This document shows positions 16,878 to 25,322 of a stretch of 64,000 nucleotides of DNA, piece after piece (the stretch's first letter is position 1; the number at the start of each line of letters is the position of its first letter). Position numbers and translations under genes: made by a program. Source of the stretch: Micromonospora cathayae (GTDB taxonomy: Bacteria; Actinomycetota; Actinomycetes; Mycobacteriales; Micromonosporaceae). The stretch is from NCBI RefSeq assembly GCF_028993575.1, contig NZ_CP118615.1:2852001-2916000 (forward strand), written 5' to 3'. The notes under the pieces are model-generated. The model was not told the DNA's origin. It searched no databases and saw only the letters and a program-made list of their open reading frames with translations.

Positions 16878-17837
16878 ATGTCTGAGGTTCTCGTCGTCGT
16901 CGAAGCCACCCGGGAATTCGGCGTCAAGAAGGTCACCTGCGAGATGCTCACCCTCGCCCGCGAACTGGGCACCCCCGCCGCGGTGGTGCTCGGTGGCCCC
17001 GGCGCCGCCGAGGCGCTGAGCGCCAAGCTGGGCGAGTACGGCGCGGAGAAGATCTACGCCGCCGAGAGCGAGGAGATCGACGGCTACCTGGTCGCCCCCA
17101 AGGCGACCGTACTGGCCGAGCTGGTCGGCCGGGTGCAGCCGGCCGCCGTGCTGCTCGCCTCCTCCCAGGAGGGCAAGGAGATCGCCGCCCGGCTCGCCGT
17201 CAAGCTGGACAACGGCATCCTGACCGACGTCGTCGCGCTGGCCGCCGACGGCACCGCCACCCAGGTCGCCTTCGCCGGCTCCACCATCGTGAAGTCGAAG
17301 GTCACCAAGGGTCTGCCGCTGGTCACCGTCCGACCCAACTCGGTCAACCCGGTGCCGGCGGCGGCCAGCCCGGCCGTCGAGCAGCTCACCGTGACCGTCA
17401 CCGACACCGACAAGCTGGCCAAGGTGGTCGACCGGGTCGCCGAGCAGAAGGGCTCCCGCCCGGAACTCACCGAGGCGTCGATCGTCGTCTCCGGTGGTCG
17501 GGGCGTCGGCAACGCCGACAACTTCAAGCTGGTCGAGGAGCTGGCCGACCTGCTCGGCGGCGCGGTCGGGGCGTCCCGGGCCGCCGTCGACTCCGGCTAC
17601 TACCCGCACCAGTTCCAGGTGGGCCAGACCGGCAAGACCGTCTCCCCGCAGCTCTACGTCGCGCTCGGCATCTCCGGGGCCATCCAGCACCGGGCCGGCA
17701 TGCAGACCTCGAAGACCATCGTCGCGGTCAACAAGGACGGCGAGGCGCCGATCTTCGAGCTGGCCGACTTCGGGGTGGTCGGCGACCTGTTCAAGGTCGT
17801 CCCGCAGGCCGCCGAGGAGATCCGCAAGCGCAAGTGA
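16878..17837 (+). CDS. etfA: electron transfer flavoprotein subunit alpha
   Basis: A 319-residue ETF alpha subunit. The N-terminal domain (about 1-190) pairs with EtfB; the C-terminal FAD domain shows the signature [18 protein letters not shown] near residue 200, then [38 protein letters not shown] and [22 protein letters not shown] at 16878 follows GAGGGG at 16865-16870; an upstream in-frame start at 16863 overlaps etfB but precedes the Shine-Dalgarno. Cytoplasmic heterodimer. The gene ends 16 bases before a perfect 14-bp stem terminator. Confidence 0.96.
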   Translation: MSEVLVVVEATREFGVKKVTCEMLTLARELGTPAAVVLGGPGAAEALSAKLGEYGAEKIYAAESEEIDGYLVAPKATVLAELVGRVQPAAVLLASSQEGKEIAARLAVKLDNGILTDVVALAADGTATQVAFAGSTIVKSKVTKGLPLVTVRPNSVNPVPAAASPAVEQLTVTVTDTDKLAKVVDRVAEQKGSRPELTEASIVVSGGRGVGNADNFKLVEELADLLGGAVGASRAAVDSGYYPHQFQVGQTGKTVSPQLYVALGISGAIQHRAGMQTSKTIVAVNKDGEAPIFELADFGVVGDLFKVVPQAAEEIRKRK

Positions 17838-17853
17838 GCGGTACGCACGCACC

Positions 17854-17885
17854 GGGGCCGCGGAACCGTCAGGTTCCGCGGCCCC
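17854..17885 (+). terminator. rho-independent-type terminator of etfBA
   Basis: Perfect 14-bp stem ggggccgcggaacc (17854-17867) / ggttccgcggcccc (17872-17885) with a gtca tetraloop, 16 bases after the etfA stop. No T-run follows. Confidence 0.85.
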
Positions 17886-17897
17886 GTCGCCGTACGG

Positions 17898-17944
17898 GAG
17901 CTGATCGGCGGGCCGGGGAGCTGAGCCGGCCCGCCGATCAGCTC
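17898..17944. terminator. terminator overlapping the anti-sigma gene stop
   Basis: Perfect 19-bp stem, left arm 17898-17916 and right arm 17926-17944, with a 9-nt loop. The right arm contains the last codons and stop (17938-17940) of the minus-strand anti-sigma gene, so the hairpin forms at that mRNA's end and can also stop readthrough from etfA. Confidence 0.8.
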
Positions 17945-18909
17945 GTCAGGGTGCCCCGCAACAGGCTGTCGCCGGAGTGGGCGGTGTCGTTGTCGTACTG
18001 CTCGGCCGACACGTCGACCACCGAGTACCGGTCGAGGTCGACGTTAGGGGGCAACGGTAGCAGCGCGTCCGCGCCGCCGCCGAGCACTCCCACCGAGAAC
18101 ATCTCCATCGTGGCCGGGTCGATCAGCCACACCTCGTAGTAGCCGGGCACCTCGGGCAGGTTCGCCACGTGCAGGTGCAGCCGGCCGTCGGCGAACACCC
18201 GGGCGTCCCCGGTGGCCTCCGGCGGCGTCGCCCCGTACGCGGCCAGCGGCGCGCTCGCCAGCACCTGCGGCGGCGGCTCCGGAGCGTCCGGGCGTACCAC
18301 GGTCAGGGTGCCGACCACGCCGAGCACCGCGGCGGCGGTGGCGGTCAGACCGGTCGCCAGCCAGCGGGAGACCCGGCGCGACCGCCGCCCCGGCCGGGCG
18401 GCCGGTGCCCCCGGTCCGGTCCCTACCGGGCGCGGCCCGGTGCCGTCCTCCGCCGCGTTCCGGCCGGTCGCGCGCCCCCCGGCGGTCGGGCCGGTCCCGC
18501 CCCCGGCGGCGTTCGGACCGGTCGGGTGCCCGCGGGCGTTCCGGTCGGTCGGGTTCCCGGCGGGGTACGGGCCGGTGCCGTTGCCGGCGGTGTCCGGGCC
18601 GGTCGGGTTTCCGGCGGTGTGCGGGGCGGTGCCGTTGCCGGTGGCCGGCTGCGGGCGGCGCGGGCGGGTCAGCGTCGGCAGGGACTGCGCCGCGGCGACC
18701 TCGGCGGTGATGGCGTCCCAGATCTGCGGCGGCGGCTCCGGCAGGTCGCGCAGCGCCTGCGTCTCCGCGCCCAGCCCGGCGACGTGCCGCAGGGCGGCCA
18801 ACTCGGCCCGGCAGTGCGCGCAGCCGTCGAGGTGGTGGTTCTCGCCGGTGTCCGCCTCGCTCTCACCGAGCGCCAGAAAGACCAGCCGGTCGTGTTCCAG
18901 GTGCTGCAC
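17938..18909 (-). CDS. anti-sigma factor, RskA-like
   Basis: A 323-residue membrane anti-sigma factor. The N-terminal zinc-binding anti-sigma motif is H-H-x3-C-x2-C (HHLDGCAHC, residues about 25-33); one membrane helix lies near residues 182-205 and the C-terminal extracytoplasmic domain (about 215-323) is of the anti-sigma-K type ([17 protein letters not shown]). Residues about 88-165 form a disordered Gly/Thr/Pro/Asn linker of imperfect 10-residue repeats ([13 protein letters not shown]). The start overlaps the sigma gene by 47 bases, so the pair is co-translated. It should sequester the sigma factor until a membrane signal, perhaps with regulated proteolysis, releases it. Confidence 0.85.
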   Translation of the reverse strand: MQHLEHDRLVFLALGESEADTGENHHLDGCAHCRAELAALRHVAGLGAETQALRDLPEPPPQIWDAITAEVAAAQSLPTLTRPRRPQPATGNGTAPHTAGNPTGPDTAGNGTGPYPAGNPTDRNARGHPTGPNAAGGGTGPTAGGRATGRNAAEDGTGPRPVGTGPGAPAARPGRRSRRVSRWLATGLTATAAAVLGVVGTLTVVRPDAPEPPPQVLASAPLAAYGATPPEATGDARVFADGRLHLHVANLPEVPGYYEVWLIDPATMEMFSVGVLGGGADALLPLPPNVDLDRYSVVDVSAEQYDNDTAHSGDSLLRGTLTS

Positions 18910-19516
18910 CGTCCACCTCCCATCGGCGTTTCAGACTCGCCATGCCACGTCGGATGTGGCTCTTGACCGTGCCCAGCGGCACTCCGGTCACCGTCGCTAT
19001 CTGCTGGTGGGTCAGGTCGTCGAAGAACGCCAACTCGAGCATCCGCCGCTGGTCGGCGGGGAGCCGGGCCAGCTCGTCGGCGACCACCAGCCGGTCGACG
19101 ACGCGGTCCGGGTCCGGCCCGGTCGGCTCCGGTTCGGGCAGCTGCCGGACCGTCTCCACCGCCCGGGTCTCCCGGGCGGCCGCCCGTAGCCGGTCCACCA
19201 CCTTGCGTCGGGTGATCCCGAGCAGCCAACCGACCAGGGAACCCTTCGACGGGTCGAAGGTCTCCCGGCCCATCCAGGCCGCGACGAACGCCGCCTGGGT
19301 GACGTCCTCGGCGTCGGTGCGGTTGACCAGCGTGCTGGTCGCCAGGTGGAAGACCGCCCGGCCGTACCTGTCGTACGCCTCCCGCAGGGCCGTCTCGTCG
19401 CCGGCGCGGAAACGCGCGGCCAGGTCGTCCTCGGGAGGGCCGGTGTCGGGTGTCTCCGCTGTCACCGGGCGGCTCGCCTTACGTGGGGCATGCCCGACTG
19501 TAACTCCCGCAGTCAT
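18863..19516 (-). CDS. ECF RNA polymerase sigma factor, SigK-like
   Basis: A 217-residue group 4 sigma factor with region 2 (about 34-105: DRYGRAVFHLATSTLVNRTDAE then VTQAAFVAAW) and region 4 (about 145-200: LPADQRRMLELAFFDDLTHQ, then IATVTGVPLGTVKSHIRRGM). ATG at 19516 has gggagg seven to eight bases upstream. It is followed by an overlapping RskA-like anti-sigma gene, the SigK arrangement. The divergent DUF4397/sortase operon across the 214-bp promoter region is its most likely target, besides itself. Assignment to the SigK group is by similarity of the pair and remains a recall-based judgement. Confidence 0.88.
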   Translation of the reverse strand: MTAGVTVGHAPRKASRPVTAETPDTGPPEDDLAARFRAGDETALREAYDRYGRAVFHLATSTLVNRTDAEDVTQAAFVAAWMGRETFDPSKGSLVGWLLGITRRKVVDRLRAAARETRAVETVRQLPEPEPTGPDPDRVVDRLVVADELARLPADQRRMLELAFFDDLTHQQIATVTGVPLGTVKSHIRRGMASLKRRWEVDGAAPGTRPAGLSGAR

Positions 19517-19562
19517 CGCACCACCCTCCCGGTCGGTCGCTCCGACGCACGTTCACCTGGGT

Positions 19563-19607
19563 TCTTCGTCGCGGAACGGCCATCCGGATGCGGATCGGAC
19601 GCGGAAA
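19563..19607. promoter_or_regulatory. candidate divergent SigK-type promoters
   Basis: The palindrome catccggatg (19581-19590) provides a -35-like CATCC on both strands. Rightward, ccatcc (19580-19585) is 16 bases from cggaaa (19602-19607); leftward, gcatcc is 17 bases from cgaaga (minus strand, 19568-19563). M. tuberculosis SigK promoters are remembered as CCATCC then CGAAT-like. The leftward one would start about 40 nt before the sigma gene. Confidence 0.4.
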
Positions 19608-19730
19608 AGAAAAGTTCCCGACCCCGCATCCGGCCGGCGGGACGCCGACGTAACCCGTTCCGCAAGCCAGGCCTGGCGCGTACGGCACCTTCCCCAGCGA
19701 GATCGGCACCACCCTTCAGGAGGAACAGCC

Positions 19731-20561
19731 ATGCAGGTTTCGTACTTCCGTCGCCTCACCGCGGGCACCGCGGTGGCCGTGGCGACGTTCGCCGGCGTCA
19801 GCGCGTTCACCGCCTCCCCGGCGTACGCCGCCACGTCGAAGGTCTCCGTGGTGCACGGCATCCCGGACACCCCGGTCGACGTGTACGTCAACGGCGAGAA
19901 GACGCTGGACAACTTCCAGCCCGGCGACGTCGCCGGCCCCCTGGACCTGGAGGAGGGCCAGTACGACATCGCCCTCACCAAGCCGGGCGAGCCGATCGGC
20001 AGCGCCATCCTGAAGGTCGACGACGCGCAGGTGCCGGGCGGGGCGAACATCAGCATCGCCGCGCACCTCGACGCCGGCGGCCAGCCCAAGATCACCCCGT
20101 TCGTCAACGACACCGCGAAGGTCGACGCCGGCAAGGCCCGGCTGATCGTCCGGCACACCGCGGCCGCCCCGGCGGTGGACGTCCGGGCCGGCGGCACCCC
20201 GGTCTTCGAGGACCTGACCAACCCGAACGAGGCCAAGGCCGACGTGGACGCCGGCAGCGTCTCCGCCGACGTGGTCCTCGCCGGTACCGAGACCGTGGCG
20301 ATCGGCCCGGCCAACCTGAACCTGGCCGAGGGCACCGCCACCATCGTCTTCGCGATCGGTTCCGCCGAGGCCGACAACCTGGAACTGGTCTCGCAGACCA
20401 TCACCGGGCTGCACTCCGCGCCGAGCGGCGTACCCAGCGGGGACGGTGGCCTCGCCGGCACCGGCCCGCAGACCTGGTGGTACGTGCTCGCCGGAGCCGG
20501 CGCGCTGCTGCTGGTCGGCGGCGGGGCCCGGATGGCGACCGCCCGGGCCGGTCGCCGGTGA
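19731..20561 (+). CDS. secreted DUF4397 protein with LAXTG sorting signal
   Basis: A 276-residue exported protein: Sec signal peptide ending near SPAYAA (about residue 33), a DUF4397 beta-rich region (TSKVSVVHGIPDTPVDVYVN onward, about 35-225), a Ser/Gly/Pro spacer, then a C-terminal sorting signal LAGTG at 241-245 with a hydrophobic stretch and ARAGRR tail. LAXTG is the class E sortase type motif. AGGAGGA stands seven bases before the ATG. The next gene encodes a sortase and overlaps by four bases, so anchoring to peptidoglycan by that enzyme is likely. DUF4397 has no proven activity; adhesion-like or ligand-binding roles are possible. Confidence 0.88.
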   Translation: MQVSYFRRLTAGTAVAVATFAGVSAFTASPAYAATSKVSVVHGIPDTPVDVYVNGEKTLDNFQPGDVAGPLDLEEGQYDIALTKPGEPIGSAILKVDDAQVPGGANISIAAHLDAGGQPKITPFVNDTAKVDAGKARLIVRHTAAAPAVDVRAGGTPVFEDLTNPNEAKADVDAGSVSADVVLAGTETVAIGPANLNLAEGTATIVFAIGSAEADNLELVSQTITGLHSAPSGVPSGDGGLAGTGPQTWWYVLAGAGALLLVGGGARMATARAGRR

Positions 20562-21220
20562 CGGTGCGCAACCGCGGCGCGCTGGCGGCGATGGCCGCCG
20601 GCGCTGCCGCGCTCACCGTCGCCACCGTGGTGGCCTGCGGCAGCCAGCCGGCCGAGAACGTGGGCGGTGGGGACGTCGAACGCCTCGCCAGCGCCACCCC
20701 GCCCCCGGCCAGCGCCCCCGCCGCCACCCGGGTCCCGGTCACCTCCGGGGACCTGCCCACCGCGGCCGGCACCGTACCACCGACCCGGCTGCGCATCCCG
20801 GCGATCGGGGTCACCGCCACCGTCGACGCGGTCGGCATCAACGAACGGACCGACGAGTTCGACGTACCGCCCAGCGTCGACCAGGTCGGCTGGTACCGGT
20901 ACGGCCCCGGCCTGGAGGCCGAGGCCGGATCGATCGTCGTCGCCGGGCACGTGGACAGCGCCACCCAGGGCAAGGGGGCGTTCTACCGGCTCCGCGAGCT
21001 GGACCGGGGCGACACCGTCACGGTCACCGGCAGCGACGGCCGGGAACGCGCGTACCGGGTGGTGGGCCGCGAGGAGTACGACAAGACGAAGATCCCGTTG
21101 GAGCGCTACTTCGCCCGGGACGGGTCGGTGCGGCTCACCCTGATCACCTGTGGTGGCCCGTTCGACGCCGAGGCCCGCCGCTACCGGGACAACATCGTGG
21201 TCACCGCGGTACCCGCCTGA
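20558..21220 (+). CDS. class F sortase with lipobox
   Basis: A 220-residue sortase, a transpeptidase that would join the LAGTG protein encoded just upstream to the cell wall. Catalytic residues are H131 (VVAGHVDSA), C198 (LTLITCGG) and R210 (RRYRDNIVV), in the order and spacing of class F enzymes of actinobacteria. Unusually, the signal sequence ends VVAC at C27, a plausible lipobox, so the enzyme may be a lipoprotein instead of having an uncleaved membrane anchor; a Pro/Ala/Thr linker follows to about residue 75. GTG at 20558 overlaps the upstream stop (GTGA). Confidence 0.88.
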   Translation: MTVRNRGALAAMAAGAAALTVATVVACGSQPAENVGGGDVERLASATPPPASAPAATRVPVTSGDLPTAAGTVPPTRLRIPAIGVTATVDAVGINERTDEFDVPPSVDQVGWYRYGPGLEAEAGSIVVAGHVDSATQGKGAFYRLRELDRGDTVTVTGSDGRERAYRVVGREEYDKTKIPLERYFARDGSVRLTLITCGGPFDAEARRYRDNIVVTAVPA

Positions 21221-21279
21221 TCCACTCCGGCCTCCCTGCGGACCGGGTGGGGGCGGGCCGGCGGATAGGCTGAACCGCG

Positions 21280-22452
21280 ATGGCATACCTGGATCACGCG
21301 GCGACCACCCCGATGCTCGACGAGGCACTCGAGGCGTACGTCGCCACCGCTCGCGAGGTCGGCAACGCGTCGTCACTGCACGCGGCGGGGCGGCGTGCCC
21401 GCCGCCGGGTGGAGGAGTCCCGGGAACGGGTGGCCGCCGCGCTCGGCGCCCGCCCCTCCGAAGTGATCTTCACCGGGGGCGGGACGGAGAGCGACAACCT
21501 CGCGGTCAAGGGCATCTTCTGGGCCCGCCGGCCCGCCGGCCGGGACCGGGTGGTCTCCAGCGCCGTCGAACACCACGCCGTCCTCGACGCGGTGGACTGG
21601 CTGGTCGGGCACGAGAACGCCGAAGCGGACTGGCTGCCGGTCGACGAGACCGGACGGTTGAGCGCCGACCGGCTGCGCGCCACCCTGGCCGGGCACGCCG
21701 ACCGGGTCGCCCTGGTCACCGCGATGTGGGCCAACAACGAGGTCGGCACCGTCCAGCCGATCGCCGAGCTGGCCGCGGTCGCCGCCGAGCACGGGGTGCC
21801 GTTCCACACCGACGCGGTCCAGGCCGTCGGGCAGGTGCCGGTCGACTTCGCCGCCAGCGGGGTGGCCGCGCTGACCGTGACCGGGCACAAGCTCGGCGGA
21901 CCCACCGGAGTGGGCGCGCTGCTGCTGGCCCGGGACGTCGCGGCCACCCCGCTGCTGCACGGCGGCGGCCAGGAACGTGACGTCCGGTCCGGCACCCTGG
22001 ACACCGCCGGCATCGCCGCCTTCGCGGTCGCCGTGGAGACCGCGGTGAAGAACCAGCAGGCGTACGCCGCCCGGGTCGCCGCCCTCCGCGACGACCTGGT
22101 GGAGCGGGTCCGGCGGGCGGTGCCGGAGGTGGTCTACAACGGTGACCCGAACGACCGGCTCCCCGGCAACGCGCACTTCTCCTTCCCCGGCTGCGAGGGC
22201 GACGCGCTGCTGCTGCTGCTGGACGCCCACGGCATCGCCTGCTCGACCGGGTCGGCCTGCTCGGCCGGGGTGGCCCAGCCGTCCCACGTGCTGCTGGCGA
22301 TGGGGGCCGACAACGACCGGGCCCGGTCGTCGCTGCGCTTCTCGCTCGGCCACACCTCCGTCCCCGCCGAGGTGGACGCGCTGATCGCCGCGCTGCCGGC
22401 CGCCGTGGAGCGGGCCCGCCGGGCCGGCGCGATCCGCTCCGCCCGCACCTGA
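21280..22452 (+). CDS. iscS: cysteine desulfurase (IscS/NifS family)
   Basis: A 390-residue PLP enzyme that takes sulfur from L-cysteine and passes it as persulfide. Start [12 protein letters not shown] is the family N-terminus; the PLP lysine is K204 (TGHKLGG), and the persulfide cysteine is C327 in the loop STGSACSAG. The downstream mnmA gene suggests delivery of sulfur for tRNA 2-thiouridine, as for the IscS-TrmU pair (Rv3025c-Rv3024c, from memory). Full length. The last codons and stop start a six-unit 25-bp tandem repeat (22441-22586) that fills the gap to mnmA. Confidence 0.93.
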   Translation: MAYLDHAATTPMLDEALEAYVATAREVGNASSLHAAGRRARRRVEESRERVAAALGARPSEVIFTGGGTESDNLAVKGIFWARRPAGRDRVVSSAVEHHAVLDAVDWLVGHENAEADWLPVDETGRLSADRLRATLAGHADRVALVTAMWANNEVGTVQPIAELAAVAAEHGVPFHTDAVQAVGQVPVDFAASGVAALTVTGHKLGGPTGVGALLLARDVAATPLLHGGGQERDVRSGTLDTAGIAAFAVAVETAVKNQQAYAARVAALRDDLVERVRRAVPEVVYNGDPNDRLPGNAHFSFPGCEGDALLLLLDAHGIACSTGSACSAGVAQPSHVLLAMGADNDRARSSLRFSLGHTSVPAEVDALIAALPAAVERARRAGAIRSART

Positions 22453-22586
22453 CCCCGCCGGGCTGCCCGCGCCTGCCGTCCGCCTGGTTGCCTGCCCCTG
22501 CCCTCCGCCGGGCTGCCCGCGCCTGCCGTCCGCCGGGCTGCCCGCGCCTGCCCTCCGCCGGGCTGCCCGCGACGGACCCCGCCGCT
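22441..22586 (+). repeat. 25-bp tandem repeat spanning the iscS stop codon
   Basis: Units: 22441-22464, 22465-22489, 22490-22514, 22515-22539, 22540-22564 and a degenerate 22565-22586. Consensus begins gcccgcgcctgcc and ends ccgccgggct. The first unit holds the final iscS codons and TGA; in later units TGA has become TGC. No spacers separate the units. Degenerate copies may continue to about 22630. Confidence 0.85.
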
Positions 22587-22734
22587 GCCTGCCGTCTGTC
22601 GGACTGCCCTGCCGTCCGCCGGGCGGCCGGCGCGGCCGGGTGGTCTACCGCCCGCCGGACCGCCGTGGTCCGTACCGCCCGCGCCTGAGGGCCTGGGCGG
22701 AGCTACCCTCGGACACGGTGAAGGGAGCGTGTCG

Positions 22735-23805
22735 GTGAGGGTGTTGGCAGCGATGTCCGGCGGGGTCGACTCGGCGGTCGCCGCCGCGCGGGCGGTGGCG
22801 GCAGGGCACGACGTGACCGGTGTGCACCTGGCGCTGGCCCGCAACCCGCAGACGTACCGCACCGGGGCGCGCGGCTGCTGCACCCTGGAGGACTCCCGGG
22901 ACGCCCGGCGCGCCGCCGACGTGCTCGGCATCCCGTTCTACGTGTGGGACATGGCCGACCGGTTCCACGCCGACGTGGTCGACGACTTCGTCGCCGAGTA
23001 CGCGGCCGGGCGTACCCCGAACCCGTGCCTGCGCTGCAACGAGAAGATCAAGTTCGCGGCGGTGCTGGACCGGGCGGTCGCCCTCGGCTTCGACGCGGTG
23101 GTCACCGGTCACCACGCCCGACTCGGCCCGGACGGCCTGCTGCGCCGCAGCGTCGACCTGGCCAAGGACCAGTCGTACGTGCTGGCCGTGCTCACCCGGG
23201 AACAGCTCGACCGGTCGATCTTCCCGCTCGGCGACTCCACCAAGGCGCAGGTCCGCGAAGAGGCGGCCCGGCGTGGACTGGCCGTGGCCGACAAGCCCGA
23301 CTCGCACGACATCTGCTTCATCGCCGACGGCGACACCCGGGGCTTCCTGGCCGAGCGGCTGGGCGAGACGCCCGGCGACGTGGTGGACGCGCTCACCGGC
23401 TCGGTGGTCGGCAGCCACAGCGGCGCGTACGCGTACACCGTCGGCCAGCGGCGCGGCCTGCACCTGAACCGTCCCGCCCCGGACGGCCGCCCCCGGTACG
23501 TGCTCTCCATCACGCCGAAGACCAACACGGTCACCGTCGGCCCGGCCGAGGCCCTCGAGGTGACCGAGGTACGCGCCGAACGTCCGGTCTGGACCGGCGT
23601 CGCCCGGCCGACCGCGCCGATCGAGTGCGAGGTGCAGTTGCGCGCCCACGGTGACGTGGTCCCGGCCACCGTCACCGCCGACGCCACCGGGCTGCACGCC
23701 ACCCTGCACCGCCCGGTCCGGGGGGTCGCCGCCGGCCAGGCCATCGTCGCGTACCGGCCGGACCCCGCCGGCGACGTCGTCCTCGGCTCCGCGACCCTGA
23801 CGTAG
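22735..23805 (+). CDS. mnmA: tRNA 2-thiouridine(34) synthase
   Basis: A 356-residue MnmA/TrmU, which thiolates the wobble uridine of tRNA-Lys, Glu and Gln using ATP and persulfide sulfur. The PP-loop SGGVDS lies at residues 8-13; the catalytic cysteines are C98 ([12 protein letters not shown]) and C194 (SHDICFIAD); the central and C-terminal domains are complete ([15 protein letters not shown]). AAGGGAG at 22721-22727 fits GTG at 22735 better than GTG at 22729. Sulfur presumably comes from the desulfurase encoded just upstream. The 3' end is the first unit of a four-copy tandem repeat (23773-23906). Confidence 0.95.
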   Translation: MRVLAAMSGGVDSAVAAARAVAAGHDVTGVHLALARNPQTYRTGARGCCTLEDSRDARRAADVLGIPFYVWDMADRFHADVVDDFVAEYAAGRTPNPCLRCNEKIKFAAVLDRAVALGFDAVVTGHHARLGPDGLLRRSVDLAKDQSYVLAVLTREQLDRSIFPLGDSTKAQVREEAARRGLAVADKPDSHDICFIADGDTRGFLAERLGETPGDVVDALTGSVVGSHSGAYAYTVGQRRGLHLNRPAPDGRPRYVLSITPKTNTVTVGPAEALEVTEVRAERPVWTGVARPTAPIECEVQLRAHGDVVPATVTADATGLHATLHRPVRGVAAGQAIVAYRPDPAGDVVLGSATLT

Positions 23806-23906
23806 CGCGTCGTCCTCGGCCCCGTGGCCCTGACGCGGACGTCGTCCTCGGCTCCGCGACCCCGACGGAGAGCGTCGTCCTCGGCTCCGCGACCCCGACG
23901 TAATAG
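23773..23906 (+). repeat. tandem repeat spanning the mnmA stop codon
   Basis: Four contiguous units of 31-35 bp: 23773-23806, 23807-23837, 23838-23871, 23872-23906. Each reads g-a/c-gtcgtcctcggctccg then cgaccc-t/c-gacg. The first is the last ten codons of mnmA with its TAG. The array ends just before the GTG of the MetE-like gene and so includes its whole leader. Confidence 0.9.
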
Positions 23907-23916
23907 CCTGGCGGCC

Positions 23917-24921
23917 GTGACTGATCAGGTGTGGCCCTGGCCCCGTGGCGCGTCGACCGGTATCGGCTCGCTGCCCGGCACCGACATCGCCGAGGCGCAA
24001 CGTGTCGTCCTCGGCGAGCTGCCCGCTCTGCCCCACCTGCCCGAGCTGCCCGCCCGGGGTCCGGGCGCGGACCTGATCGGCCGGGGCGCCGGGCTGCTGG
24101 TGGAACTGCCGGTGGAGCTGTACGCGGCACGCTGGCGGATCGCCGCCCGCCCGGGGCGGGACCTGCGGCGGTCCCGGGACCTGATGGAACGGGACCTGGA
24201 CCAGCTCGCCGAACAGGCCGAGGGGTACGCCGGGCCGGTCAAGGTGCAGGTCCCCGGGCCGCTCACCCTGGCCGCCGCCCTGGAACTGCCGGTCGGCGGC
24301 CGGCTGCTGCGGGACCCGGGCGCGGTCCGGGATCTCACCGGCTCGCTCGCCGAAGGGCTGCGCGGCCACGTCGCGGCGGTCACCCGGCGGCTGCCCCGTG
24401 CCTCGGTGCTGCTCCAACTCGACGAGCCGTCGTTGCCGGCGGTACTGGCCGGGCGGATCCGCACCGAGAGCGGGCTCGGCGCGTACCGGGCGATGGAGTC
24501 TGAGGTCGCCCGGTCCCTGCTGCGCACGGTGATCGAGGCCGCCGGGGTACCGACCGTGCTGCACTGCTGCGCCCCGGACGTGCCGCTGGAGCTGATCCGC
24601 TCGACCGGCGCGGTCGGTGTCGCGTTGGACCTCGCCCTGGTCACCGACCTGGACCCGCTCGGCGAGGCGATCGACGCCGGGCTCGGGCTGCTGGCCGGGG
24701 CCGCGCCGGCGCTGCCGCCGCCGGCCGGTCGCGCCCCGACGTCGGCCCAGGTCGCCGACGGGGTACGCGAACTCTGGGACCGCCTCGGCTTTCCCCGCGC
24801 CCGGCTGCCCGAGCAGGTGGTGGTCACTCCCGCCTGCGGCCTGGCCGGGGCCACCCCCGGATACGTACGTGCGATCCTCGCCGCCTGCCGGGACGCCGGC
24901 CGGCGACTCGCCGAGGAGTAG
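23917..24921 (+). CDS. MetE-like cobalamin-independent methionine synthase family protein
   Basis: A 334-residue protein equivalent to only the C-terminal barrel of MetE. Zinc-ligand-type residues are kept: H216-C217 (VLHCCAPD) and C307 (VTPACGLAG). It begins TGIGSLPGTDIAEAQRVVLG, the start of this family's domain, so it is not a truncated MetE but the short form often lying between mnmA and ligA in actinobacteria (Rv3015c in M. tuberculosis, recalled). The methyl donor and acceptor are unknown; a core methyltransferase without the folate-binding N-terminal half is one possibility. GTG at 23917 follows the mnmA repeat array directly; no good Shine-Dalgarno is seen. Confidence 0.8.
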   Translation: MTDQVWPWPRGASTGIGSLPGTDIAEAQRVVLGELPALPHLPELPARGPGADLIGRGAGLLVELPVELYAARWRIAARPGRDLRRSRDLMERDLDQLAEQAEGYAGPVKVQVPGPLTLAAALELPVGGRLLRDPGAVRDLTGSLAEGLRGHVAAVTRRLPRASVLLQLDEPSLPAVLAGRIRTESGLGAYRAMESEVARSLLRTVIEAAGVPTVLHCCAPDVPLELIRSTGAVGVALDLALVTDLDPLGEAIDAGLGLLAGAAPALPPPAGRAPTSAQVADGVRELWDRLGFPRARLPEQVVVTPACGLAGATPGYVRAILAACRDAGRRLAEE

Positions 24922-24956
24922 GTTTCCTGTCGTACCCGGTGGGCATGATGGCCGGC

Positions 24957-25322
24957 ATGATTGGACAGCTACGTTCCGTGGTGGTCGACTGCCCCGATCC
25001 GCGTGCCCTGGCCGCCTTCTACGCCGAGCTGCTCGGTCTGTCCGTCGCCGAGGAGGATTCCGACGGAGACGACTGGGTGGTGCTCGGCGGCCCCCGGGGC
25101 CGGCACCCCCGGATCGCCTTCCAACTGGCTCCCGAGCTGCGCCCGCCGACCTGGCCGGACCCGGCCGTCCCGCAGCAGTTCCACCTCGACGTGTCGGTGG
25201 ACGATGTGGACGCCGCCGAGCAGCGGGTGCTCGCGCTGGGCGCCCGGCGGCTGCCGGGGGAGGGCGACGACTTCCGGGTCTACGCCGACCCGGCCGGCCA
25301 CCCGTTCTGCCTGGTCTTCTAG
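24957..25322 (+). CDS. VOC-family (glyoxalase/bleomycin-resistance-like) protein
   Basis: A 121-residue vicinal oxygen chelate protein with the paired beta-alpha-beta-beta-beta modules: VVVDCPDPRALAAFYAELLG in the first and FHLDVSVDDVDAAEQRVLAL with YADPAGHPFCLVF in the second. This subgroup (FxLD...GHPFCL) is common in actinobacteria and usually unassigned; metal-dependent lyase or ligand-binding roles are possible. ATG codons at 24945, 24948 and 24957 compete; the last is used because the domain begins right there. It lies 35 bp after the MetE-like gene and may be co-transcribed. Confidence 0.75.
   Translation: MIGQLRSVVVDCPDPRALAAFYAELLGLSVAEEDSDGDDWVVLGGPRGRHPRIAFQLAPELRPPTWPDPAVPQQFHLDVSVDDVDAAEQRVLALGARRLPGEGDDFRVYADPAGHPFCLVF

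Noticed and set aside
22441..22630. CRISPR-like array
   Set aside because: Units are contiguous with no unique spacers, contain the iscS 3' end, and have no palindromic repeat; this is a tandem repeat.
21280..23805. DNA phosphorothioation (Dnd) locus suggested by the cysteine desulfurase
   Set aside because: The neighbour is a complete MnmA with both catalytic cysteines, and no dndB-E genes are present; the tRNA thiolation pairing explains it.
23773..23906. Additional small reading frame through the mnmA repeat array joining the MetE-like gene
   Set aside because: The frame is open only because the repeat is GC-rich; its translation is a repeated Ser/Ala/Pro/Arg string, and the MetE-like domain starts at 23917.
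23806..23916. SAM or cobalamin riboswitch upstream of the MetE-like gene
   Set aside because: The leader consists only of mnmA-derived repeats; no riboswitch core motif is seen.
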